A stretch of DNA of 7,021 nt, from NCBI GenBank assembly GCA_029240775.1, contig JARDZQ010000234.1, positions 1 to 7,021 of the forward strand, given 5' to 3'. This DNA comes from Rubrobacteraceae bacterium. Lineage in GTDB: Bacteria; Actinomycetota; Rubrobacteria; Rubrobacterales; Rubrobacteraceae. The position numbers were made by a program, and so were the translations under genes. Below the pieces are notes generated by a model. The model worked only from the letters and a program-made list of their open reading frames with translations, did not search any database and was not told where the DNA came from. Below, piece by piece: positions 1 to 5,719 of the stretch. Numbering within the stretch: position 1 is the stretch's first letter; every line of letters begins with the position of its first letter.

Positions 1-1407
1 GCTTCTCCGTCGGCTCGGGAGGCGATTGGAGCGGTGTCAACCGGGTTCGAGGAGTTCGGGAAAGAGGTTCGCTCCGAAGATCCGTTGGGTTGGCCGCGGT
101 ATCGGGACCAGCTCGCTCGCGCTTCCGAGCGGAGCGGGGAGAACGAGGGGGTCGTCACCGGAGAGGCGTACGTGGGAGAGACGCCGGTGATCATCGTCGC
201 CTTCGACTTCAACTTCCTCGGGGGGTCGGTGGGTGAGGCGACCGGGCGCAAGATCGTCGAGGCCATTGCGCGGGCGAGGGAGTCCCGCCGGATCGTCGTC
301 TCCCTGGTGGCGACGGGTGGCGCCCGGATGCAAGAGGGCATGCGCTCGCTTGTCCAGCTGCAGAGGATGGCCGACGTTTGCGCTGGCGCACGTGCGGAAG
401 GCGTGCCGCACATCAGCGTGCTCCGGCATCCCACCACCGGCGGCGTATGGGCCTCGCTCGCCGCCAGCGCGGACTTTGTGGTCGCGGTCAAGGGAGCAGC
501 CGTGTCGTTCGCTGGCTCCAGGGTCCGCGAGGCCGAAGAAGTGGACGACGACTTCACGAGCGTCGGGAAGCGCCGCTGTGGCTTCGTCGATCTAGAGCTG
601 GAAGCGGAGGATCTGCCCGAGAGCCTGGCGACCGTTGTCGAGCTCCTCTCCCCCGAGAAGGACGAGCCGCTGTCACCGCCCGACGTGCCGGTGGCGCTCG
701 GCGCCGTGAGGTTGCCCAGGAGGGCGTGGGTCTCGGTCGAGCGCGCCCGGCGCGTCGGCAGACCCCGCGCCGCCGCCTACCTCGACGAGTACTTCGAGCA
801 TCGGGTAGAGATCTCCGGCGACAGAGTCGGCGGCGTGGACGAGGGTATGCTCTGCGGTTTCGGCCGCAGGAAGGGCAGGACCATCGCCTACGCCGCCCAG
901 TGCGGCACGGCGAACAGCGCGGCGGGATTCCGCACGGCCATGCGGCTGCTGGAGCTCGCAGAGAGGTTCCAGTTCCCGGCCCTCACGCTCATCGACACCC
1001 CCGGGGCGGCCGACGCCGCCGAAGACGAGCGGGAGGGCGTCGGCACGGCGATCGCCGAGCTCTTCTGTACTGTAGCGAATCTCAGCGTCCCCATAACCTC
1101 GCTGGTCATCGGCGAGGGAGGTTCGGGAGGGGCGCTTGCGCTCGCCGCCCCGGACAACCTCTGGATCGCGCCCGACGGGTACTTCGCGGTGATCGCACCT
1201 GAGAGCGCGGCAGCGATAATCGAGAAGGACCGTTCGAAGGCCGAGGCTATCTCCGAACACATGCACCTCAGGCCGCAGGATCTGGTGCACCTCGGCGTGG
1301 TCCGCGGCATCGCGCCGACCAGGCGTAGGCCGACACGCGCCATAAGAATGTCCTATGACGCGGTTCGCAGGTGGGTGAGGAGCCAGCCGGGAAAGGAGCA
1401 TGCGTAG
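1..1407 (+). CDS. accDA: Fused acetyl/acyl-CoA carboxylase carboxyltransferase, beta+alpha (5' partial)
   Basis: Transfers the carboxyl group from carboxybiotin on the carrier protein to acetyl-CoA (or another acyl-CoA), giving malonyl-CoA for fatty acid synthesis; cytoplasmic. Numbered from GTG 34 (457 aa), the first half is AccD-like: TGGARMQEG at 94-102, HPTTGGV at 132-138 and SFAGSRV at 158-164. A linker follows at about 205-245. The second half is AccA-like: FPALTLIDTPGA at 314-325 and the oxyanion-type loop GEGGSGGALAL at 360-370. E. coli uses two separate proteins of about 300 aa each; the compact fusion resembles mycobacterial AccD3. No four-cysteine zinc ribbon is visible. The frame has no stop back to base 1, and the residues before GTG 34 (SAREAIGAV) look like the usual carboxyltransferase N-terminus, so the real start is probably upstream. 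If GTG 34 is used, GGGAGG at 17-22 is rather distant. Ends at TAG 1405-1407. Family certain; substrate preference unknown. Confidence 0.92.
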   Translation, partial: ASPSAREAIGAVSTGFEEFGKEVRSEDPLGWPRYRDQLARASERSGENEGVVTGEAYVGETPVIIVAFDFNFLGGSVGEATGRKIVEAIARARESRRIVVSLVATGGARMQEGMRSLVQLQRMADVCAGARAEGVPHISVLRHPTTGGVWASLAASADFVVAVKGAAVSFAGSRVREAEEVDDDFTSVGKRRCGFVDLELEAEDLPESLATVVELLSPEKDEPLSPPDVPVALGAVRLPRRAWVSVERARRVGRPRAAAYLDEYFEHRVEISGDRVGGVDEGMLCGFGRRKGRTIAYAAQCGTANSAAGFRTAMRLLELAERFQFPALTLIDTPGAADAAEDEREGVGTAIAELFCTVANLSVPITSLVIGEGGSGGALALAAPDNLWIAPDGYFAVIAPESAAAIIEKDRSKAEAISEHMHLRPQDLVHLGVVRGIAPTRRRPTRAIRMSYDAVRRWVRSQPGKEHA

Positions 1408-1603
1408 CAGTTTAGCGAGGGCCAGAAAGAGCTGGCTGCTCGGGGCAGGACTCGCGTTGATGGTTGGCCTTCTGGTCGGTTGCGCCAGCAGGGACCATGG
1501 TGTGGGAGCAGGTCACGCTGCGCGACATCCTCTCCGGCGTGCTTCCCTCCGTAGCTGTCCTGGCCGTCGGGATAGTGATCCTGGCCATCTTCCGGCCTGG
1601 TGA
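1400..1603 (+). CDS. Doubtful small ORF with a lipoprotein-like or membrane N-terminus
   Basis: A 67-residue frame starts at ATG 1400 and overlaps the carboxyltransferase stop by 8 bases. The N-terminus looks like a secretion or membrane signal: basic residues (RSSLARARK), then a hydrophobic run (WLLGAGLALMVGLLVG) ending in a lipobox-like LVGC at about residues 25-28. After about base 1490 the frame becomes Arg/His-rich, and many codons end in T, unlike real genes here, so that part is probably not coding. The only Shine-Dalgarno-like sequence, AAAGGAG at 1392-1398, lies just 1 base before the ATG, too close for normal use. It could be a short lipoprotein, the front of a frame-shifted membrane gene continuing in the frame of 1497, or chance. 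No family recognised. Confidence 0.25.
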   Translation: MRSSLARARKSWLLGAGLALMVGLLVGCASRDHGVGAGHAARHPLRRASLRSCPGRRDSDPGHLPAW

Positions 1604-1616
1604 CCTGGCTGCCGGA
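1497..1616 (+). other. Coding-like membrane segment in a second frame (possible gene remnant)
   Basis: Reading from ATG 1497, the frame encodes MVWEQVTLRDILSG followed by a hydrophobic run (VLPSVAVLAVGIVILAIF) and RPGDL. Most codons here end in G or C, as in the real genes of the window, up to about 1605. The frame stays open to a stop at 1926-1928, but only by running antisense through the GntR gene, so the far part is not credible. A one-base shift near 1493-1497 would join it to the hydrophobic N-terminus starting at 1400 and give a two-helix membrane protein. No family recognised; start and end are approximate. Confidence 0.22.
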
Positions 1617-1645
1617 CCGCATACTCGAATAGACAAGAGCAGGGC

Positions 1646-2401
1646 TCAGAACGACCGTTCGTTGCGCAAAGCCGCCAGGGCGCGCTCCAGGCCGTCCATC
1701 TCGTGGGCGCGCAGGATCTCGCTCGCGCCTGCCGCGTCCGACTTCTCGATAGCCGCGAGGATGCGCTCGTGGTCCTCTATCGACTTCGAGACGACGTCCT
1801 TCGTCGTCATCGACAGGCGGAGGAACATATCCAGGGGCCCCTCGATCTGCGTGTACAGGCGTAGCAGCGCGGAGCTGTGCGAGAGCTCGATGATCGTCTT
1901 GTGGAAGACGAAGTTCAGCTCGTGGTAGCGTCTGATCTTCCTGCGGCTCTTCTTCATCTCGCGCACTACGGGATCGAGTGCCGTCAAGGAGAGGCGCACC
2001 ATCCTCGAACCATCGCAATCGCGCTCCAGGGCCAGTTCCTCCAGAGTTACCCGTACTTTGTAGAGCTCTTCGATCTCTCGCGTGGTGTACGTCTTGACGA
2101 TGGCGCCCTTCCTCGGGATGCGCTGCACAAGACCCTCTCGATCCAGGAGGTAGAGGGCCTCCCGTATCGGCGCGCGGCTGGTGCCGAACCGCTCGGCCAA
2201 CGCCTGCTCGAGCAACCTCTCCCCCGGACGCAGGCTGCGCTCGACGATCTCGTCGGCGAGGATCTTGGCGACCCGCTGCGGGAACGACGGTCTGGAGGTT
2301 CTGTCTATGGTCGGGTCCTCGCTCTCCTCAAACGCCTGCGCGCCGGCGCGGGCATTTGACCTGGGAACGTTCTCCCGAGCGTAGGCTTCCGGGGCCGGCA
2401 C
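1646..2401 (-). CDS. GntR-family transcriptional regulator, FCD (FadR-like) subfamily
   Basis: DNA-binding repressor or activator of 251 aa, a normal length for this subfamily. A winged helix-turn-helix covers about residues 40-102, with the typical stretches LRPGERLLEQALAERFGTSR and PIREALYLLDREGLV and the wing RIPRKGAIV. The C-terminal FCD ligand domain covers about 108-245. Its expected metal or effector-site residues are N163 (in NxxFH, where Asp is also common), H167, H211 and H233. Start is GTG 2399-2401, the first usable in-frame start. It has no Shine-Dalgarno, but a TAGAAT hexamer lies 5 bases upstream, suggesting a leaderless mRNA. A palindrome overlapping that hexamer suggests autoregulation. 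The gene lies 59 bases downstream of the DedA gene on the same strand and converges with accDA. Such regulators typically respond to small carboxylic acids; the ligand cannot be told from sequence, and no transporter or catabolic operon is visible beside it. Confidence 0.93.
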   Translation of the reverse strand: MPAPEAYARENVPRSNARAGAQAFEESEDPTIDRTSRPSFPQRVAKILADEIVERSLRPGERLLEQALAERFGTSRAPIREALYLLDREGLVQRIPRKGAIVKTYTTREIEELYKVRVTLEELALERDCDGSRMVRLSLTALDPVVREMKKSRRKIRRYHELNFVFHKTIIELSHSSALLRLYTQIEGPLDMFLRLSMTTKDVVSKSIEDHERILAAIEKSDAAGASEILRAHEMDGLERALAALRNERSF

Positions 2402-2412
2402 GGATTATTCTA
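2402..2412 (-). promoter_or_regulatory. Leaderless-type promoter of the GntR gene
   Basis: On the minus strand TAGAAT (complement of 2407-2412) matches five of six bases of TATAAT and lies 5 bases before the GTG start at 2401. That spacing would put transcription start at or next to the start codon. No Shine-Dalgarno is present, and no convincing -35 was found. Confidence 0.45.
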
Positions 2413-2415
2413 ATC
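2403..2415. promoter_or_regulatory. Candidate GntR operator palindrome
   Basis: On the + strand GATTA TTC TAATC is a perfect 5-bp inverted repeat with a 3-base centre. It is AT-rich in an otherwise GC-rich region. It overlaps the TAGAAT -10-like element of the adjacent GntR gene (2407-2412) and sits directly next to its GTG start. A palindrome in this position is what an autorepressor's operator would look like. Binding is inference. Confidence 0.45.
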
Positions 2416-2460
2416 TAACCGAGCCGCGCAGCGTTCGAGACACTCTACGCCCGGAGTCCC

Positions 2461-3092
2461 TTACTCCTCCGGGGATCGCGGAGAACGTGAAGATCTCCAG
2501 CGCCAGAGCAGGTACAAGGCCCCGGCCAAGAACGCCACCGCTACCGCGTAGTCCAGGAGGTGGAGGTAGTCCCCGATCCTCTCCCAGTTCTCGCCCAGGA
2601 CGTAGCCAAAATAGGTCAGCGCGAAGACCCAGGGGATGCACCCGAGGGTCGTGTAGAGGGTGAACTTGGCGAAGTTCATCCTGGCGGTCCCGGCTGGGAA
2701 GGAGATAAAGGTGCGGACCACGGGCAGGCAGCGGGAGATAAAGACCGTGAACTCCCCTACCTGTCGAACCACTTCTCCGCCAGGTGGAGGTGGTGGGTCC
2801 TCACCCCCACGTAGCGCCCGTAGTGGAACCAAAGCTCGCGCCCGCCCCACAGCCCGACGAAGTAAGCGACCCACGAGCCGACCAGGTTCCCGAGGACCCC
2901 CGCGGCCACCGCCGCAAACAGCGTCATCTCGCCCTCGGAGACCAGGTAGCCTGCGAAGGGTGAGATCGCCTCGGAGGGGATCAGGATCCCCATGCTCTCG
3001 AGCAGCATGAGCACGAAGACCGCGGGCACGCCGTAGGCCCCGATGGTGTGGGTGACGAAGTCTATGAGCGGCTTGAGGATCGCTTCGAGCAC
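2461..3092 (-). pseudogene. DedA-family membrane protein gene, frameshifted
   Basis: DedA/SNARE-associated family integral membrane protein; relatives are linked to membrane potential and to flipping of lipid carriers such as undecaprenyl phosphate. The gene is split between two frames. The N-terminal part from GTG 3092 has 111 residues with the family motif LLESMGILIPSEAISPFAG (31-48) and GNLVGSWVAYFVG, and ends at TAG 2757-2759 right after AEKWFDR. The C-terminal part continues in another frame from GEFTVFISRCLPVVRTF through FPAGTARMNF and GCIPW to a TAA at 2461-2463. One extra base between 2757 and 2758 would turn TAG into a TAN codon (probably Tyr) followed by GGG GAG, restoring DR-Y-GEF and an intact protein of about 210 aa, the usual size. 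No slippery heptamer is seen. It is either a sequencing error or a recently inactivated gene. It lies 49 bases downstream of the PAP2 gene. Confidence 0.88.
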
Positions 3093-3128
3093 GGAGGAGA
3101 AGCTAACACCTGAACGTACTATTTTCCA
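3093..3128 (-). promoter_or_regulatory. Candidate promoter of the DedA gene
   Basis: Minus-strand TGGAAA (complement of 3123-3128, 4/6 match to TTGACA) and TAGCTT (complement of 3100-3105) are separated by exactly 17 bases. TAGCTT lies 7 bases before the GTG start at 3092. No Shine-Dalgarno precedes the GTG. This fits a separate leaderless promoter in the 49-base gap after the PAP2 gene. Confidence 0.35.
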
Positions 3129-3141
3129 CCGGCACGCCTTC

Positions 3142-3873
3142 TCAACGGTCCTTGCGGCGAATCTCCGCGGCCCTCAGGCCCCGGATCGAGAGCCATGTCA
3201 CGTACGCGGCCCCGACGAAGACCAGCCACAGGGGCGCGGCGAGGAACCCGGCCAGCACATCCGTCGGGTAGTGCACCCCGAGGTAGAGCCTGCTGAAGCC
3301 GATCAGGAGCACCAGCAAGACCCCGAAGGCCACGACGATCCACCGCGCGTAGCCACGCAGCCGGTAAGCCAGTATCAGGGTCAGTGCCCCGTAAAACCCG
3401 ACCGCGACGGTGGCGTGCCCGCTCGGGAAGGAGTAGAAGGCGGCTTTGTACCCCGACTCGAAGACCTCCGGTCGCGACCGCTCGAAGACGGCCTTGAGGA
3501 CGCCTGTTAGCAACGACCCGCCGACGGTCGAGACCAGTACTAGAACCGCAGCAAGCCTCCAGCCCGCGAGATAGAAGGCGAGGACCGCCACGGCGAGGAG
3601 CGGTATCACCACCCAGTAGTAGCCAAGGGCGGTGAGGAGGCGCATCGGGCCGTCGAGCCACTCTGGGGAGTGGGCGTTGATCCAGAGCAGAACCGCCCGG
3701 TCGAACCGGCGGCTCTCGCCCTCGACCACCTCGTCCGCCAGCTCTGCGAAGGCCCAGACGATGGAGGCGGAGACCCCCAGCCCCACGGCCAGCCAGACGG
3801 CGGCAGCGAGCGTCAGCCGGTTCGCTATCTTCCGGAATATCTCCGCGCGAACCTCGAGCAGCGTCCTGAGCAT
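3142..3873 (-). CDS. PAP2-superfamily membrane phosphatase
   Basis: Integral membrane phosphatase of 243 aa that removes phosphate from lipid phosphates, plausibly undecaprenyl pyrophosphate or phosphatidic acid/PGP. All three family signatures are present: KAVFERSRP (K127, R134, P135), PSGH (150-153), and SRLYLGVHYPTD (R195, H201, D205). H153, H201 and D205 are the expected catalytic residues. Hydrophobic segments at about 20-45, 85-103, 107-125, 155-172, 177-193 and 207-227 give the usual six-helix plan. ATG 3873 is preferred over an in-frame start at 4053: the extra 60 residues are not PAP2-like and would run into the divergent gene's start, while a TAGAAT lies 7 bases before ATG 3873. There is no Shine-Dalgarno. 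DedA follows on the same strand, and DedA-PAP2 fusions are known elsewhere, supporting a shared role in lipid-carrier recycling. The exact substrate is not determinable. Confidence 0.93.
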   Translation of the reverse strand: MLRTLLEVRAEIFRKIANRLTLAAAVWLAVGLGVSASIVWAFAELADEVVEGESRRFDRAVLLWINAHSPEWLDGPMRLLTALGYYWVVIPLLAVAVLAFYLAGWRLAAVLVLVSTVGGSLLTGVLKAVFERSRPEVFESGYKAAFYSFPSGHATVAVGFYGALTLILAYRLRGYARWIVVAFGVLLVLLIGFSRLYLGVHYPTDVLAGFLAAPLWLVFVGAAYVTWLSIRGLRAAEIRRKDR

Positions 3874-3886
3874 GACAAGAATTCTA
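3874..3886 (-). promoter_or_regulatory. Leaderless-type promoter of the PAP2 gene
   Basis: Minus-strand TAGAAT (complement of 3881-3886) lies 7 bases before ATG 3871-3873, with no Shine-Dalgarno between. The same hexamer precedes the GntR and HAD genes at similar distance. No strong -35 is evident. Confidence 0.42.
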
Positions 3887-3913
3887 TCCGCGAGAACGAG
3901 AACCGTCCCGACC

Positions 3914-3942
3914 TTGTTGCGAGCAGAACCGTGACGCATACT
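3914..3942 (+). promoter_or_regulatory. Possible promoter of the Asp-box propeller gene
   Basis: In the 110-base divergent gap, TTGTTG (3914-3919) and CATACT (3937-3942) are 17 bases apart, matching sigma-70-type boxes at 3/6 and 4/6. A good Shine-Dalgarno, GAGGTGA (3971-3977), follows 6 bases before ATG 3984. The boxes are weak and could be chance. Confidence 0.25.
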
Positions 3943-3983
3943 CGTGCCGTAGGGAGAGACGGCATCGAGAGAGGTGACTGCGT

Positions 3984-4943
3984 ATGCTACGACTATACGC
4001 GGCCGCGGATAGCGCCGTGACGATCGTGGAGAACGGCAGGGTCGAGCGGGCACTGGAGGGACGCGGCGCGCGCTGCGTGGCGGTGGACCCCAGAGATCCC
4101 GACACCCTCTACGTTGGCACCTCGGACGAGGGCCTGTACAGGAGCACCGATGGTGGCGGAAGCTGGGAGGGACTATCGGGCGTAGAGCACCCCAGGGTCA
4201 CGGCCATAGTCGTCTCGCCAGCGGACGGGACGCTCTACGCCGGCACGGAGCCAAGTTCTCTGTTCGTCAGCCGCGACGGCGGGGCTTCCTGGCGCGAGCT
4301 GGAGGGCCTGAGGAACCTTCCCTCGGCTCCTACATGGAGTTTCCCGCCGCGTCCCTGGACCTCGCACGTGCGGGCGGTCTCACTCTCCTACACGGACCCC
4401 GACCTGGTCGTGGCGGGCATAGAGCTCGGGGGGGTCGTAAGGAGCCCTGACGGCGGCAAGACCTGGCAGGACCAGCGGCCCGGCGCCTACGCCGACTGTC
4501 ACTCCCTCGCCGCGCACCCGGCAACCCCCGAGACGCTCTACGAGGCCGCCGGGGGCGGGTTCGCCGAGAGCGGGGACTTCGGCGATAGCTGGTCGGCCGC
4601 CGACGAGGGGATGGACCTCCACTACGTCTGGGGGCTAGCCGTGGACTCGGAAGACCCTTCCCTCGTCTACGCCTCGGCCGCCTCAGGGCCGGGACAGGCG
4701 CACGGGGGCGGCTTCTCGGGCGCGGAGATCTACCGCCGCAGGGACGGAGGACCGTGGGAGACCATACTGGACGGTCTCGCCGCCTTCCCCTACGCGCTAG
4801 CCGCCGCCCCCGAAACCCCAGGCGCCCTGTACGCGGGGTTCGGAGATGGAACCATCCTCCGCACCCAGGACGCGGGGGAGAGCTGGGACGAGGTCGCACG
4901 CACGCCCGGCGGACTGGCGGCGCTCGCGGCGGTGAGGGTCTGA
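3984..4943 (+). CDS. Asp-box (BNR/sialidase-like) beta-propeller protein
   Basis: A 319-aa protein built almost wholly of propeller repeats. Asp-box motifs (S-x-D-x-G-x-x-W type) occur at about 54-61 (STDGGGSW), 96-103 (SRDGGASW), 154-161 (SPDGGKTW), 196-203 (SGDFGDSW), 252-258 (RRDGGPW, one residue short) and 294-301 (TQDAGESW). Between them come strands such as DPDTLYVGT, DGTLYAGT and PGALYAGF. This fits a six-bladed propeller of the VPS10/YCF48/exo-alpha-sialidase-like superfamily. No signal peptide or membrane helix is visible, so it is probably cytoplasmic, although many relatives are secreted. The catalytic Arg triad and the Tyr/Glu of true sialidases cannot be assigned, so an enzymatic role is not claimed; a binding or scaffolding role is equally possible. 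Start is supported by GAGGTGA 6 bases upstream. It is divergent from PAP2 and converges on the HAD gene with a 22-base gap. Family sure, function unknown. Confidence 0.88.
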   Translation: MLRLYAAADSAVTIVENGRVERALEGRGARCVAVDPRDPDTLYVGTSDEGLYRSTDGGGSWEGLSGVEHPRVTAIVVSPADGTLYAGTEPSSLFVSRDGGASWRELEGLRNLPSAPTWSFPPRPWTSHVRAVSLSYTDPDLVVAGIELGGVVRSPDGGKTWQDQRPGAYADCHSLAAHPATPETLYEAAGGGFAESGDFGDSWSAADEGMDLHYVWGLAVDSEDPSLVYASAASGPGQAHGGGFSGAEIYRRRDGGPWETILDGLAAFPYALAAAPETPGALYAGFGDGTILRTQDAGESWDEVARTPGGLAALAAVRV

Positions 4944-4965
4944 GATTTAAGGATCTTAAGCGGAC

Positions 4966-5634
4966 TCAAGCTCGGCTCTCTTCCACGGCGTCAGGCGTGA
5001 GCTCGTTGATGGAGGGGATGATGACGTCGGCGGCGGCAAGCGCTTCTTCGTCCGGGGGGAAGCGCTTGTTGGGGATCGCCACCACGCGCATCCCGGCGGC
5101 GCTGGCCGAGAGGATGCCGCTGCGCGAGTCCTCCACGGCGGCGCTGCCTGCGGGGTCGGCGCCCAGGCGGCGGGCGGCCTCGAGGTAGACGTCAGGGGAA
5201 GGCTTGCCGCGCTGGACCTCCTCGGAAGAGACGGTGGCTTCGAAGTATTGGTCCAGCCCGGAGAGCTCGAGGACGAGGTCGATGATCTCACGGTTCGACG
5301 AGGAAGCGAGCCCGAGAGGCCAGCGCCCCGCGAGGCGGCCGACCGCCTCGGTTGCGCCGTCTATAAGCGGGAGCTCTTCGCGGTAGGTCGCCTGCAGGCG
5401 CCGGACTACCTCGGCGGAGATCTCTTCGGGCAGGTCCTTCAGTCCCAAACGCTCGTGCATGTAGCGCGACCACTCGACGGAACTCATCCCCATCATGTCC
5501 TGCTGCGCGCCCTCGTGCCAGCCGCCGCCGCGCTCGCGAGAGAGCGCCTCGCGGGCAGCGTCCCAGACGTGCTCGGAGTCCACGATCACCCCATCGAGGT
5601 CGAAGACGACCGCCTGTATGCTCGAGCCCCGCAT
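4966..5634 (-). CDS. HAD-superfamily hydrolase (beta-phosphoglucomutase-like, subfamily IA)
   Basis: Phosphatase or phosphomutase of the haloacid dehalogenase superfamily, 222 aa from ATG 5634; cytoplasmic. All four motifs are visible: I, FDLDGVIVDSE (nucleophile D12, acid/base D14); II, LASSSN (S111); III, RGKPSPDVY (K144); IV, VEDSRSG (E168, D169, Mg2+ binding). The helical cap between motifs I and II (about 20-90) marks subfamily I and the beta-PGM/YcjU/phosphoglycolate phosphatase group. Likely substrates are small sugar phosphates or 2-phosphoglycolate; sequence alone does not choose between mutase and phosphatase. An in-frame GTG at 5664 would add 10 residues, but those would include a TAGAAT box 8 bases before ATG 5634, so the ATG is preferred. 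It is divergent from PolX (85-base gap) and convergent with the propeller gene. Confidence 0.93.
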   Translation of the reverse strand: MRGSSIQAVVFDLDGVIVDSEHVWDAAREALSRERGGGWHEGAQQDMMGMSSVEWSRYMHERLGLKDLPEEISAEVVRRLQATYREELPLIDGATEAVGRLAGRWPLGLASSSNREIIDLVLELSGLDQYFEATVSSEEVQRGKPSPDVYLEAARRLGADPAGSAAVEDSRSGILSASAAGMRVVAIPNKRFPPDEEALAAADVIIPSINELTPDAVEESRA

Positions 5635-5648
5635 GGTGCCCGATTCTA
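5635..5648 (-). promoter_or_regulatory. Leaderless-type promoter of the HAD gene
   Basis: Minus-strand TAGAAT (complement of 5643-5648) lies 8 bases before ATG 5632-5634, and no Shine-Dalgarno is present. It argues for the ATG start rather than GTG 5664, which lies upstream of the box. No good -35 was found. Confidence 0.42.
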
Positions 5649-5719
5649 CACGGGGATTCGTCACAAAGGGCGGTAAACTAACTGTAAGGCCGGTCCTTTC
5701 TCAGGAGCTAGGAGGCGAG

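Noticed and set aside
1649..1662. AACGA-CCGT-TCGTT hairpin at the end of the GntR gene
   Set aside because: Lies within the last GntR codons, with a short stem and no T-tract.
2050..2100. Asn (N163) instead of Asp at the first FCD metal-ligand position of the GntR protein (encoded at 1913-1915)
   Set aside because: Asn is also common at this position in the FCD family (NxxFH), so it is not evidence of lost ligand binding.
2451..2472. GGAGT...ACTCC hairpin around the DedA stop codon as a terminator
   Set aside because: Short stem needing a 3-base bulge to extend, no T-tract, and it overlaps coding sequence.
2757..2762. Programmed -1 frameshift at the DedA break
   Set aside because: No slippery heptamer or clear downstream stimulatory structure; a simple one-base deletion or sequencing error explains the break.
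3874..4053. Longer PAP2 start giving 60 extra N-terminal residues
   Set aside because: The extension is not PAP2-like, would overlap the divergent propeller gene, and would cross a better-supported promoter and start at 3873.
4944..4965. TTAAG-GAT-CTTAA inverted repeat in the 22-base gap between the convergent propeller and HAD genes, as a shared terminator
   Set aside because: The stem is only 5 bp, AT-rich, with a 3-base loop and no clear T-tract; too weak to call.
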